Part shown: piece after piece, positions 34,098-43,213 of the stretch
Numbering within the stretch: the stretch's first letter is position 1
How the letters are laid out: each line of letters opens with the position of its first letter
Assembly (NCBI GenBank): GCA_042140185.1
Contig: CP159477.1
Coordinates: 620,001 to 684,000, forward strand
Reading direction: 5' to 3'
Origin: JANSXG01 sp024743075
GTDB lineage: Bacteria > Planctomycetota > Phycisphaerae > Phycisphaerales > UBA1924
DNA: 64,000 nt
Translations under genes and position numbers: made by a program
The notes under the pieces: model-generated
Database searches by the model: none
What the model was told of the DNA's origin: nothing
The model's input: only the letters and a program-made list of their open reading frames with translations

Positions 34098-35963
34098 TCA
34101 GTTCCCCTCCGAGAGGTCGATCGAAACCGAGCGTTCGCCCGATTCGGGAATCGTGATGGTGATATCAAGCGTGGCTTCACTGCTGCGCACGGTCCAGACA
34201 AGATCGACCTGCTGGCCGGGCTCAAGTCGATCGATGCGCTCAATCGGGTCGCCGACCAGGACGTGGTCGTCGTCGATCTGCGGTCGGATAAGGATGGGCG
34301 GCCAGCGCCGGGTCTTCTCGGAGATCGCCGGGCGCGACGGGAGCGCACCGGCGTTCGAGATGCGCATCGCGACCTCGTACACGCCGCTCCCGAGTGATTT
34401 CACCCTCGGCTCGCCGACCTCGATCGCCGGGAACATGCCGAGCAGCGACGCAATGAACTCTGTCTGGGCATCGGCGATCGCCTCGATCTGGTCCGGCGGC
34501 GCGTTGAGCCGGAAGCCCGGGACAAATCCGCCGACTTCCACTTCTCCGAACTGCGGATGGTCGAAGGTCTCCCAATCGACGAAGCCCTCGCCACGCTCAT
34601 CGGCGTAGGCGATCCACGATGCGTTGATGTCCGACGACCGCTTGCGGGGCGACGAGGCCGGGGCCTCCGGGGCCGCGGCATCGGCCTGCGGGTCGGGCTG
34701 GCCCGATGCGATCGCCATGATCCGAGCCTGCGTTTCGGCGGGCATGGCGTTGAACTCCTTCATGAGTTCTTCCTGCTCCTCCGCGCTGCCGCTTTCGTAG
34801 ATCCGGATCATCTCCTGAATCTCGGCCATCGTGGGACCGGCGGGCGTCTCCGCGTCTTCGGCTTCGCCGGCATTGTCCGTAGCGGGTGCCGGCGCTTCGG
34901 TGTCATCCGAATCAGAATCGGGCACCGACCAGAGCGGCGTGCTGAAGGAGTACAGGCCGAGGTGCGCGTAGGACCAGCCGTGGAAGGAGCCCTCGTTCGA
35001 GCGTCCCTCGGCCTTCTCCAAGCCGGTCGCTTCCACAAACGCCTCGCTGACCTGCTCGTACGCCCGCTTGTCGTCGGACTCGATGCCCAGCGGCACCCGA
35101 CGGGTGTCGTCGAACTTCCCGTCGGCGGGGATGCTGCTGAGTGTGTCGTGCGGGCCGTAGGCCAGGACAGCGACGAGGTTCGGACGGGTGAGCATCCAGT
35201 CGGCGAGCGCTCTCGCCCCGGGGTCTTCCAGCGGGTAGTCGCCGGTCACCGCGTCGAACTCATCCCAAAGGTAGGGGAAGTGCCGGGAGAGATCGATGCC
35301 GCCTTTGGGATCCTCGGCGACCGAGCCGTCGTTGTCGTCGTCCAGACCTTCGGTCATGACGGCGAAGACGGGCGTCTCTCCCTTGCTGCGATCCGCCGGG
35401 CGCATCAGGCGCGGGTCGCCCTCGTGCTCGACGTGGGTCGCGACGAGCCCGGAACCGGGAGCCGGGTTGCGCACGCGCATCTGCGTGATGACGCCGTCAC
35501 CGTTCAGGTCGTTCGGGCCGTCTTCGTTCATGCGCCGATCGCGGTCGTGATCGACCGGCTTCGGCGTCAGGCGGAGGTCATAGGAGCCGATCGGGCGCTG
35601 TGCTGCGCGCGAGGCGGCATCGGGGTTCACCAAAGGCACGATATAGACGGTGTAGTCGTTCAGCAGGTCGGCGTGCTCGCTGACGAGGCGCTCGGCGAGA
35701 TGGCGAGCAACGCGAGTTCCCGTGACATGCGTCGCGTCAATACCGGCGACGACCAGCAGGGCTGGCCGCGAGTCCGCATCGTCTGGCGATGAACTCAGCG
35801 TGAGCAGATCGATGTTGCGTGACTCGCCGGATAGTCCGATCGTTCGAGTGCTCACGTTCGCACGGTCCTGAGCGGAGGCGGCGGGGAGCGGAGTGACGGT
35901 GAGCGCGGCGCCGGCGAGCGCGATAAGCAGCGCGCCGGAGATCCGTCGTCCTCGGGTGGGCAT
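34098..35963 (-). CDS. M14-like carboxypeptidase paralogue, probably catalytically inactive
   Basis: The ~621-residue exported protein aligns along its length with the M14 protein downstream, including the acidic inserts (DHDRDRRMNEDGPNDLNGDG). However the zinc HxxE is replaced by GIDATHVTG and the catalytic Glu region reads FSTPLWSVP with no Glu; only the later His (YGPHDTL) is clear. A long acidic, Ala/Pro-rich insert with several Met/Glu helices (~350-455) is unique to this copy. AAGGA 9 nt upstream supports the ATG at 35963 over a GTG at 35984. It may be a binding or chaperone partner of the active copy, which is inference. Confidence 0.78.
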   Translation of the reverse strand: MPTRGRRISGALLIALAGAALTVTPLPAASAQDRANVSTRTIGLSGESRNIDLLTLSSSPDDADSRPALLVVAGIDATHVTGTRVARHLAERLVSEHADLLNDYTVYIVPLVNPDAASRAAQRPIGSYDLRLTPKPVDHDRDRRMNEDGPNDLNGDGVITQMRVRNPAPGSGLVATHVEHEGDPRLMRPADRSKGETPVFAVMTEGLDDDNDGSVAEDPKGGIDLSRHFPYLWDEFDAVTGDYPLEDPGARALADWMLTRPNLVAVLAYGPHDTLSSIPADGKFDDTRRVPLGIESDDKRAYEQVSEAFVEATGLEKAEGRSNEGSFHGWSYAHLGLYSFSTPLWSVPDSDSDDTEAPAPATDNAGEAEDAETPAGPTMAEIQEMIRIYESGSAEEQEELMKEFNAMPAETQARIMAIASGQPDPQADAAAPEAPASSPRKRSSDINASWIAYADERGEGFVDWETFDHPQFGEVEVGGFVPGFRLNAPPDQIEAIADAQTEFIASLLGMFPAIEVGEPRVKSLGSGVYEVAMRISNAGALPSRPAISEKTRRWPPILIRPQIDDDHVLVGDPIERIDRLEPGQQVDLVWTVRSSEATLDITITIPESGERSVSIDLSEGN

Positions 35964-36089
35964 GGTGGGCGTCCTTTCTGGCACAAATACTGGCCTGAAG
36001 CGTCCGCTACCTTACCGGTGAGCACGCGAGCGCGCTGCATCCAACCCATCTTTGGGACGGGGAATCGGTGTTTGACTGGGGCGGACGGT

Positions 36090-37178
36090 TTAGGGGCTTT
36101 CGCGCTCGCTCGAACCGGGCGAGTCGTTCGGGCGAACGCGCAGCATGAACTCTACGTCGTCCTCAAAGTCGATCGCCCGAACCGTAAGCGTCGAGTGCAC
36201 AAGCCCTTGCACTTCGGCGCCGGGTGTGATCCGGACCCGGACGACCAGACCCTGCGCCTTGTCGAGTTCGGTTGAGACGACTTCCGCGGCGACGAGGTCG
36301 GTGCCGGTCTCGATTCTTTGCACGCCGGAGTCCGTCCGCACGCCGCGAAGGATGAATTCATGCTCGACCGGCTGGTCCGAAGCGGTTGCGCCGAGCAGCA
36401 GATGATCCTTGCTGTACGCCCAGAGCGAGCGGCGCCGGTCGACGCCCGCGTAGATGTTGTCGATGTGCATCGCGACGACCGGGGCGCCGGGGTGATCGGT
36501 TTCGATCGCGACCCACCTGCGCAAGCGGTCCGGATCGACCTTCGAGAAGTCGAAGGTGATCTCGTGCTTGAGGGCCGGCGTGGAAAGCGCGGGATCGAGA
36601 TCGTCGCGCCCGATCGTGCCGGGCGCATCTTCCAAGCCGTCCGCTTGGGTGGCAAAGCTCAGGCTCCGCACCGTGAATGGAACGCCGTCGGTTGAGTGAA
36701 GCATGATGCGACCGGCGAGCATCTGGCCCGGGGGATCGTACATGCGCGCGGCGCGGATCCCCGTGTTGACGTGCGCCTTCGTGGTGATGCGCAGCGGGCG
36801 GTTGTACCCCTCGACGACGAGCAGGGCGTATCGCTGCACCGGGCCCCAGAGGTCGCCGCTGTCAAAGGTCAGTTCGACCTCCGCGAATTCGCCGGGCTGG
36901 ATCCACTCTTCGGGCCACTCGGCGATCGTGCAGCCGCAGGACACACGGACCCCGGTGATGCGGATGGGTTTGTCAGAGTCGTTGCTGATCCGCGCGGTGC
37001 GAACCACTTTGGTGCGCGGCGGGACATCACCGAAGTCAACCACCTCGGCGGAAACCGTGACAGGTGGCTTGGTGATCTGGCGCCCGTTGCCGGACTGCGC
37101 GGTGACGAGCGCCGGGGAGACGACGATCGCCAGGAACGCGATGAGAAGGCAGGTGCCGGAAGTCAAGGTGCGCTGCAT
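36090..37178 (-). CDS. Exported DUF1573 domain protein
   Basis: The 362-residue protein has a signal peptide (ending near TAQS) and a DUF1573 beta-sandwich (~45-140) with FGDVPPRTKVVRTARISN and the family cysteines in VRVSCGCTIAEWP. The remaining ~200 residues form a second beta-rich region of unknown fold. DUF1573 proteins are common in planctomycetes and Bacteroidota and have no settled function. The ATG at 37178 opens the signal peptide; the longer frame to 37304 does not look coding. It reads away from tRNA-Arg. Confidence 0.75.
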   Translation of the reverse strand: MQRTLTSGTCLLIAFLAIVVSPALVTAQSGNGRQITKPPVTVSAEVVDFGDVPPRTKVVRTARISNDSDKPIRITGVRVSCGCTIAEWPEEWIQPGEFAEVELTFDSGDLWGPVQRYALLVVEGYNRPLRITTKAHVNTGIRAARMYDPPGQMLAGRIMLHSTDGVPFTVRSLSFATQADGLEDAPGTIGRDDLDPALSTPALKHEITFDFSKVDPDRLRRWVAIETDHPGAPVVAMHIDNIYAGVDRRRSLWAYSKDHLLLGATASDQPVEHEFILRGVRTDSGVQRIETGTDLVAAEVVSTELDKAQGLVVRVRITPGAEVQGLVHSTLTVRAIDFEDDVEFMLRVRPNDSPGSSERESP

Positions 37179-37335
37179 GGGCGGGTCGTTTCGAGAAGCT
37201 GGGTCAGTAAAGAGTCGTCCTGCAAGCCTATACCGTCGACCTGAGAGGACGTTGGCGGCACCCAAACCCGGTTCGATCTTCGAAAACCGCTTCGGCACGC
37301 ACAAGAGCGACGTCCGCGAATTGTGGCCCGCAAAG

Positions 37336-37409
37336 CACCCCCGGGAGGATTCGAACCTCCGACCGTCGGATTAGAAGTCCGATGCTCTATCCAGCTGAGC
37401 TACAGGGGC
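37336..37409 (-). tRNA. tRNA-Arg (anticodon TCT)
   Basis: On the minus strand the cloverleaf has acceptor GCCCCTG with CGGGGGT, D-arm GCTCAGCTGGATAGAGC, anticodon stem TCGGA/TCCGA with loop CTTCTAA (anticodon TCT, codon AGA), and T-arm GGAGG-TTCGAAT-CCTCC. The first acceptor pair is G-T. CCA is not encoded. TATGCT at 37425-37420 could be its -10. Confidence 0.93.
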
Positions 37410-37516
37410 GTCAAAAATCAGCATACGGTACGCCGTCTGATCGGGTCGCACAATAGAATGAAGGCGGTGGCCGTCGAACGCTCGGCGGGCGTCGATGCTC
37501 CTTCCGAGGGTCTGAG

Positions 37517-38860
37517 ATGAAGCGTGGATGGGCCGGATCACTGATCGGAACAACGGGTGCGCTCGCGCTCGCGTTTTTCGGGTGCGAGGAACCGACCGAA
37601 CCGCGGGCTGCGGACGCGGTCGGGTCTGGCGATCGTAGTGACATCGTGGCGGCGCCGGAAGACGAATCGGTGACCGCTGAGGACGCGCTGACGATCGAGG
37701 AAGAGCCGTACACGCTGACACGCGTCTGCACCTTCAACATCGAGGATCTGCGCTACGACGACATCATGGCGGCCGGTCGCGGCGACGACAACGAGGGCGC
37801 GAACCGGGCTCGGTACGCCGCCCGTCTGATCGCGGCCATCGACCCGGACATCTTGCTGGTCAACGAGCTCGAGTACGACTTTATTAGCGCTGAACCGCTG
37901 AGCGGCGAGGCGTTCGCCCAACTGATTCGCCAGCAGCGGGCCCACCTGGGGCTTGGAGACCGCGAATATCAGGTCTTTCAGGAGCCGTCGAACACTGGCA
38001 TCCACAGCGGTTTAGATCTGAATCGGGACGGCCAGGTCGTGTTCGAACCGGGTTCGCGCGAGTACGGCAACGATGCGCTCGGCTACGGTGAGTTCCCGGG
38101 GCACTACGCGATGGGGCTCTTTGTCGCTTCCCCGCTCGAAATCGAGCGCGACGAGGCCCGGACGTTCCAGTCGTTGCTCTGGCAGTCCATGCCAGACGCG
38201 CTGCTCCCTGCGGGTGACGGTGAGCTGGTTCCAGAATCCGAGCTGTGGTACACGGACGAGATGCTGGCCAAACTGCCGCTGAGTTCGAAGAGCCACTGGG
38301 ACATCCCGGTGCGCCTCGAAGACGGTTCGGTCCTGCGCGTCCTGGCGTCGCACCCTACACCGCCGGTCTTCGATGGGCCGGAGGATCGCAACGGGCGCCG
38401 GAACCACGACGAGATCCGGTTTTGGGCGGAGTACCTCCGAGGGGCCAAGTGGATCGTCGACGACAGCGGCGTTTCGGGAGGAGCGTCCGACGACCCGGCG
38501 GTGATCATGGGCGACCTGAACTCGGACCCGATCGCCGGGGACAGTCTGGACAACCCCGTCAGCATGTGGCTGCTCGCCAACCCGCTCTTGGATGGAAGCT
38601 TCACGCCACAGAGTGAGTTGGAATTGGAGTTTCGAGGTCGCGTGCTGCGACCCGATGCGACCGCGGAGTTCGGCCTGCGCGTGGATTATGTCCTGCCCAC
38701 CAGGGGGTCAATAGTCGTGCGGGGAGGCATCGTACGGGGCGAAGCCGACCTTCCGAGCGCGTCGAGCCTCAGCCACGAAAGCCTCGATTCATTGGTCTAC
38801 GACGTGAGTGACCACTTCCCGGTCTGGCTGGATCTGCGGCTGCCAGACCCCGAGCAGTAG
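37517..38860 (+). CDS. Endonuclease/exonuclease/phosphatase-fold lipoprotein
   Basis: This 447-residue protein begins with a signal peptide ending in a lipobox-like FFGC (Cys-24), then an acidic linker and an EEP domain (~75-445). Active-site blocks are VCTFNIEDL (metal Asn), NELEYDF (metal Glu), VIMGDLNSDP (Asp-Asn) and VSDHFPVW (Asp-His). The fold covers nucleases, phosphatases and phospholipases; the exported location suggests a nuclease or phosphodiesterase for nutrient capture. A TAGAAT -10-like hexamer lies at 37454-37459 without a clear -35. It is divergent from tRNA-Arg. Confidence 0.85.
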   Translation: MKRGWAGSLIGTTGALALAFFGCEEPTEPRAADAVGSGDRSDIVAAPEDESVTAEDALTIEEEPYTLTRVCTFNIEDLRYDDIMAAGRGDDNEGANRARYAARLIAAIDPDILLVNELEYDFISAEPLSGEAFAQLIRQQRAHLGLGDREYQVFQEPSNTGIHSGLDLNRDGQVVFEPGSREYGNDALGYGEFPGHYAMGLFVASPLEIERDEARTFQSLLWQSMPDALLPAGDGELVPESELWYTDEMLAKLPLSSKSHWDIPVRLEDGSVLRVLASHPTPPVFDGPEDRNGRRNHDEIRFWAEYLRGAKWIVDDSGVSGGASDDPAVIMGDLNSDPIAGDSLDNPVSMWLLANPLLDGSFTPQSELELEFRGRVLRPDATAEFGLRVDYVLPTRGSIVVRGGIVRGEADLPSASSLSHESLDSLVYDVSDHFPVWLDLRLPDPEQ

Positions 38861-38909
38861 TCGAACCGGGCTGATCGGTCCGATCCGGGCGGTTTCTCGG
38901 GAGCGTGGC

Positions 38910-38951
38910 TATACTCCGAGCCATCCCAAGCGATAGAATTCTCGGTTGACA
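38910..38951 (+). promoter_or_regulatory. Possible promoter elements upstream of ctaB
   Basis: TATACT at 38910-38915 is a good -10 but lacks a matching -35. TTGACA at 38946-38951 is a perfect -35 with only a weak -10 (TCATCG, 38967-38972) behind it. Either could drive the ctaB operon. Confidence 0.3.
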
Positions 38952-38998
38952 GTGATTTTTATCGCGTCATCGCAATCGCATCGCGAGGCCCCGGACGA

Positions 38999-40012
38999 AT
39001 GGCCCAGTTCGACCAGAGCATAAATCGCCACGCGCTCGATGCCCGCGCATCGCGGTGGGCCGTCGTGCGCGAGCATCTGGCGGTTCTGGTTGAACTCAGC
39101 AAGCCGGGCATCGTTCGCATGGTGGTTGTTGCGACTGCGGTTGGCTACCTGATCGGATCGATCGGGGCGGTCCCAGACCTTTGGGTCGCGGTGTTCTGCC
39201 TGGTCGGCACGGCGCTGTCGGCGGCGGGCGCGAACGCGCTCAACCAAGCTGCGGAAGTCGAGCGCGATTCCTGCATGCGCCGGACCGCTTCTCGACCGAT
39301 ACCGATCGGACGCGTGAGCCGACGCGTCGGTTACTTCGCGGGCATCGCGTTTTCGATAGCCGGAGTCGCGATGCTGTGGTTCGGTGCGACGTCGGCCGCG
39401 GCGGTTGTTTCTCTCGCGACGATCTCGTCATACGTGTTGTTCTACACGCCGCTGAAGGCGGTCACGCCACTTTCAACGCTGGTCGGCGCGATCCCGGGTG
39501 CGCTGCCGCCGCTGGTCGGTTGGGCGGCGGCGTCGGGGGCCGTGGTCGGCGAGCCAGGCACCTCGGCGTGGCAACGGTTGCTCGATCCGGGCGGCTGGTC
39601 GCTGTTCGCGCTGATGTTCGTGTGGCAAATCCCGCACGTGATGGCGATCAGCTGGAAGTATCGCGACGACTACGCCGCGGGGGGTTATCGCGTCCTCCCG
39701 TCGGTGGACCCGACTGGGATCAAGACAGCGCGGGCGTCGGTGATCTGGGCGGCGACGCTAATCCCGGTGTCGATCCTTCCCGCGGTCACGATCGTTCGGC
39801 ACGGAGAGACCGGCGATTCTTCGGTGCTTGGGTTGACCTACGTCGTGATCGCTTCGGTCTGCGGCATCGTGATGTTCTGGTCGACGCTCGAGTTCCTGCG
39901 GGAGCGGACCAACAAGCGGGCGCTGGTCGTGTTCATCGTTTCCATTCTCTACCTCCCGGCGGTGCTCGCGGCGATGCTGATCGACGCGTTCATCGTCCAC
40001 CGCCTGTGGTGA
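38999..40012 (+). CDS. ctaB: Protoheme IX farnesyltransferase (heme O synthase)
   Basis: CtaB/CyoE attaches a farnesyl chain to heme B to make heme O for terminal oxidases. The 337-residue UbiA-family membrane protein carries the prenyl-diphosphate motif NALNQAAEVERDSCMRRTASRP (NxxxDxxMxRTxxRP) and the second loop WRDDYAAGGYR-like KYRDDYAAGGYRVLP. Eight to nine hydrophobic helices are apparent. Its stop overlaps the GTG of the ABC ATPase gene (GTGA), and Sco1 follows two genes later, consistent with cytochrome oxidase assembly. Confidence 0.93.
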   Translation: MAQFDQSINRHALDARASRWAVVREHLAVLVELSKPGIVRMVVVATAVGYLIGSIGAVPDLWVAVFCLVGTALSAAGANALNQAAEVERDSCMRRTASRPIPIGRVSRRVGYFAGIAFSIAGVAMLWFGATSAAAVVSLATISSYVLFYTPLKAVTPLSTLVGAIPGALPPLVGWAAASGAVVGEPGTSAWQRLLDPGGWSLFALMFVWQIPHVMAISWKYRDDYAAGGYRVLPSVDPTGIKTARASVIWAATLIPVSILPAVTIVRHGETGDSSVLGLTYVVIASVCGIVMFWSTLEFLRERTNKRALVVFIVSILYLPAVLAAMLIDAFIVHRLW

Positions 40013-40953
40013 GTTCCACGCTGCTCCGGGCTGAGGGACTCCGCCAGGTCTATCGCACCCGGTCGGGGCGCGAGCGGGTACGGCGCGTCGCGCTGGACGG
40101 TGTTTCGCTGGACATCCGGCGTGGGCAGCGCGTGGCGCTGGTCGGCGCAAACGGTTCGGGAAAATCGACACTGCTGCGTCTGCTGGCCCGCATCGAAGAG
40201 CCACAGGGCGGCGCCGTGCAGCATCTCGATGAGCAAGGAACAGAAGTCAGCCGGCGCGAGAGCGCGATGCGCACGGGCGTGGTGTTTCAGTCTCCGGGCC
40301 TGGACCGGCTGCTCACCGTCCGTGAGAACCTGCGGGCGCAGGCCGCGTTGTACGGCGTGACCGACGCGGGTGATCGCGTGCGTGCGTGTGCCGAACGGGT
40401 CGGGATCGCGGGTCGGCTGGATGATCGTGTCGGCGCGCTGTCGGGTGGACTGGCGCGTCGGGCCGACTTGGCTCGAGCGCTGGTGTCGGAGCCGTCGCTG
40501 CTGCTGCTCGACGAGCCGCTGGCCGGGCTGGACGAGTCGAGCCGGGATGTCTTCCTCCGTCTGCTGCGCGAGATGATCGCTCGCGATCCAGAGTTCACGC
40601 TGATCATGTCCTCGCACTCGCCCGACGAGATCCGCCTGGCCGACCGGGTGATCGTGCTTGACGCCGGTCGGGTCGCGGAGTCCGGAGAGCCCGACGGGGT
40701 CGCTTCCCGAACCTTCGGCGGCTGTGAATTGATAGCAATCGTCGCGGCCAGCGGTGGCACGGAGGCCGGCTCGCTCCGATCGTGGCGGGCTGGGGAGTCA
40801 ACGATCGTCGGGGGCGATCGCGAGCAGATCGAGCATTGGGCCCTCAAGCAAAGCCGACGGGGCGTCGCGGTTGAGGTGCGCTCGCCCGACTTCGTCAGCG
40901 CGTACCGGTTGATGCTCGCCCGGTCGAACGAATCCGAGGAGGTGGCGGCGTGA
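40009..40953 (+). CDS. ABC transporter ATP-binding protein (heme/oxidase cluster)
   Basis: The 314-residue ATPase has Walker A GANGSGKST, a Q-loop (VVFQSPGLDRLLTV), signature SGGLARR, Walker B LLLLDEPLAGLD and the switch His in MSSHSPDE, followed by a ~75-residue C-terminal extension. It looks like the CcmA/NodI/DrrA export group. The GTG at 40009 overlaps the ctaB TGA; the long frame upstream is antisense-like noise within ctaB. Its own TGA overlaps the next GTG. It is probably an exporter with the following permease, for heme, copper or another assembly factor (inferred from context only). Confidence 0.87.
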   Translation: MSSTLLRAEGLRQVYRTRSGRERVRRVALDGVSLDIRRGQRVALVGANGSGKSTLLRLLARIEEPQGGAVQHLDEQGTEVSRRESAMRTGVVFQSPGLDRLLTVRENLRAQAALYGVTDAGDRVRACAERVGIAGRLDDRVGALSGGLARRADLARALVSEPSLLLLDEPLAGLDESSRDVFLRLLREMIARDPEFTLIMSSHSPDEIRLADRVIVLDAGRVAESGEPDGVASRTFGGCELIAIVAASGGTEAGSLRSWRAGESTIVGGDREQIEHWALKQSRRGVAVEVRSPDFVSAYRLMLARSNESEEVAA

Positions 40954-41723
40954 GTTCGGCGCTCGGGGAACTCATCTCACGCGAGTTCGTCCGCATCCGG
41001 CGCCAGCCCACGCGGATCGTGGCGACGCTGGGTACGGCGGCGGTGTTCTGGCTGCTCGCTGCGAGCGGCTTCGCCGGCTCGATGACGCTCCCGGGAGAGG
41101 ACACCTCGTCGTACTCGGTGTACCTGCTCCCCGGTATCGCGCTGATGGTCGTGCTGTTCGGCACGATCTTCGGGGCCATCGGCCTGATTCAGGACCGGCA
41201 CTCGGGCTTCCTGCAGGCGGTGCTGGTGAGCCCGGTTTCCCTGTGGACGGTCGCGATGTCGAAGCTGCTCCCGGCGTGCCTTCTCGCGACGCTGCAGGGG
41301 CTCGCGGTGCTGGCGTCGGTGTTCCTGATCGACGGCACCGGAGCCGGGGCGGCCGGGCTCATCACTTCGACGATCGCCCTCTTCTGCGGCGCGATCGGTG
41401 TGCTCAGCATCGGGCTCGCCCTCGCGTGGCGGATCGATTCCGTCGCCGGTTTCCACGGCGTGATGAACATCCTGCTGCTCCCGGCGTGGGTTCTCAGCGG
41501 GGCTATGTTCCCCGTGGCCGGTGCGTCGGGCTGGCTGTCGATCGTGATGAAGGCGAACCCGTTGCACTGGGTACACGGCTGCGTCGGATCTGGCATCGGT
41601 GCCACCGGTGATGCCGGAGCGATTGCGTGGTCGGTAACGGTGCTCTTCCCGTTCGCGAGCATCGGGCTGCTGCTTCTGACGATCCGTCGGAGCCATGGTC
41701 GTCGCGGAGCCGGCGATGGGTAA
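40950..41723 (+). CDS. ABC-2 type transporter permease
   Basis: The 257-residue membrane protein has six hydrophobic segments in the ABC-2 arrangement, including LPGIALMVVLFGTIFGAIGLIQDRHSGFLQAVLVSP and the C-terminal NPLHWVHG typical of NodJ/DrrB-type permeases. GAGGAGG stands upstream of the GTG at 40950, which overlaps the ATPase stop by four bases, so the two are translationally coupled. The transport substrate is unknown; placement between ctaB and Sco1 suggests a role in respiratory oxidase maturation. Confidence 0.85.
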   Translation: MSSALGELISREFVRIRRQPTRIVATLGTAAVFWLLAASGFAGSMTLPGEDTSSYSVYLLPGIALMVVLFGTIFGAIGLIQDRHSGFLQAVLVSPVSLWTVAMSKLLPACLLATLQGLAVLASVFLIDGTGAGAAGLITSTIALFCGAIGVLSIGLALAWRIDSVAGFHGVMNILLLPAWVLSGAMFPVAGASGWLSIVMKANPLHWVHGCVGSGIGATGDAGAIAWSVTVLFPFASIGLLLLTIRRSHGRRGAGDG

Positions 41724-41774
41724 CCGGCCTAGGATTTCAGGCGGACAATACTCTTGCTTTCGGGGCGGTTTCTG

Positions 41775-42446
41775 ATGTTCAAATCACCGGCATTCTGGGT
41801 TGTTTCCTTCGTCGCGGCGATGCTGCTCGGGCTGCTTGCGGCGCTGGCGACGATGCAGCGTCCCGGCGCGCGGTCCGTCGATCCGAACACGCCGCTGATG
41901 AGCCCGGCCGCGTTTGAGAGCATGGAGATCGTCGCGTTCTCGATGGTCGATCAGAACGGCAATCCGATCGATAACTCGGAACTGCGCGGCAACTGGACGA
42001 TCATGAGCTTTATGTTTACGCACTGCGTTCTCGCGTGCCCGACGCTGCAGGGCAACATGTACCGGCTCGCCGAGTCGCAGACGCTGCGGGACGAGCCTGT
42101 GCGGTTCATGAGCGTCTCGATGGACCCGGAAAACGACACCGTCGAGCGGCTGAACCAGTACGCATCGGACATGGGCGTGGACTACGAGCGCTGGAAACTG
42201 GTTCGCGGCGAGCCGGAACTCATTCAGGAGTTTATGTCATCGCTTGGGTTCATCCCGCCTCGCGAGGACGGCAACCCGAACAACCTGATCACGCTGCCGG
42301 ACGGCTCCACGATGGGCAACATCATCCACCCGAACTCGTTTCTCGTGATCAATCCGGACGGGCAGGTCGTCGGTCGGTATCGCGGCGACGACCCGAACGA
42401 GATCGAGCAGCTCGCGATCGACCTGAAGCGGGCGATCAACGGCTGA
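41775..42446 (+). CDS. SCO1/SenC family copper chaperone
   Basis: The 223-residue protein has an N-terminal membrane anchor (PAFWVVSFVAAMLLGLLAAL) and a thioredoxin-fold periplasmic domain. The copper ligands are visible: CVLAC (CxxxC, in FTHCVLACPTLQ) and the later His in NIIHPNSFLVI. Sco proteins load Cu into the CuA centre of cytochrome c oxidase. The ATG at 41775 was chosen over a TTG at 41754 because it opens directly before the anchor. It closes the ctaB-ABC-ABC-Sco cluster. Confidence 0.9.
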   Translation: MFKSPAFWVVSFVAAMLLGLLAALATMQRPGARSVDPNTPLMSPAAFESMEIVAFSMVDQNGNPIDNSELRGNWTIMSFMFTHCVLACPTLQGNMYRLAESQTLRDEPVRFMSVSMDPENDTVERLNQYASDMGVDYERWKLVRGEPELIQEFMSSLGFIPPREDGNPNNLITLPDGSTMGNIIHPNSFLVINPDGQVVGRYRGDDPNEIEQLAIDLKRAING

Positions 42447-42464
42447 TCCGACCCGGCCGGGAGA

Positions 42465-43109
42465 TCAGTCGGATTCGGCGCGAGCGCTGGCATCGGGCAG
42501 TTCGATGTCGTGTCGCATGGCCTCGACCTTGGTCGCGAGATATCGGAGATTTTCCTCACGGGGCGTGGGCTGCAGCGCGACGCGTTCCGCGACGGGCACG
42601 CCGTAGCGCTTGAGCTGGTCGATCTTGTCGGGGTTGTTCGTGAGCAGGCGCACGGAGCCGACGCCGAGCGAGCGCAGAATCGCGGCGCCGATGCCGTAGT
42701 CGCGGGCGTCGGCCTGATGCCCGATGGCGAGGTTGGCCTCGACGGTGTCCATGCCCGAGTCCTGCAACTGGTACGCGCGGAGTTTGTCGACGAGCCCGAT
42801 GCCACGACCTTCCTGACGCAGGTAGAGCAGGACGCCCTGACCGGCTTCGTGGATAAGCCGCCGGGACTCTGCGAACTGCTCGCCGCAGTCGCAGCGGAGT
42901 GAGCCGAGCAGGTCGCCTGTGATGCACTCGGAGTGGAGCCGGACAAGCACGCCTTCGGCATCCGCCACCTCGCCGACGACGAGGGCGAGGTGATCGTCTT
43001 CGTTGCCCGGGCTATGGAACACCATCAGCCGAACCGCCCCAAACTCGGTCGGGAGCGTGCTCTCGGCTCTGAGTTCGATGTCTGGCGGTGTGGTGTCGGG
43101 TGAGGTCAA
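42465..43109 (-). CDS. ribA: GTP cyclohydrolase II
   Basis: RibA opens GTP to start riboflavin synthesis. The zinc cysteines are in SECITGDLLGSLRCDCGEQF, the catalytic region in YLRQEGRGIGL and the Arg/Tyr block in DYGIGAAILRSLGV; all are intact. It is stand-alone, not fused to RibB. The frame is open far upstream, to 43394, but there it would run into the divergent DUF4112 gene. No ATG fits, and a TTG at 43109 gives a ~214-residue protein of normal size; this start is uncertain. It is convergent with the Sco gene, 18 nt away. Confidence 0.88.
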   Translation of the reverse strand: MTSPDTTPPDIELRAESTLPTEFGAVRLMVFHSPGNEDDHLALVVGEVADAEGVLVRLHSECITGDLLGSLRCDCGEQFAESRRLIHEAGQGVLLYLRQEGRGIGLVDKLRAYQLQDSGMDTVEANLAIGHQADARDYGIGAAILRSLGVGSVRLLTNNPDKIDQLKRYGVPVAERVALQPTPREENLRYLATKVEAMRHDIELPDASARAESD

Positions 43110-43213
43110 TGCGTGGTCCGTGGCGTTGTGCGGTGGCTGAGGGCAGGTGCCGAAGCAGAGTGTAGGATGGTCCCGGATGCCTGTGGTGCATCCGGCCGAA
43201 CCGACGCCCTGTT

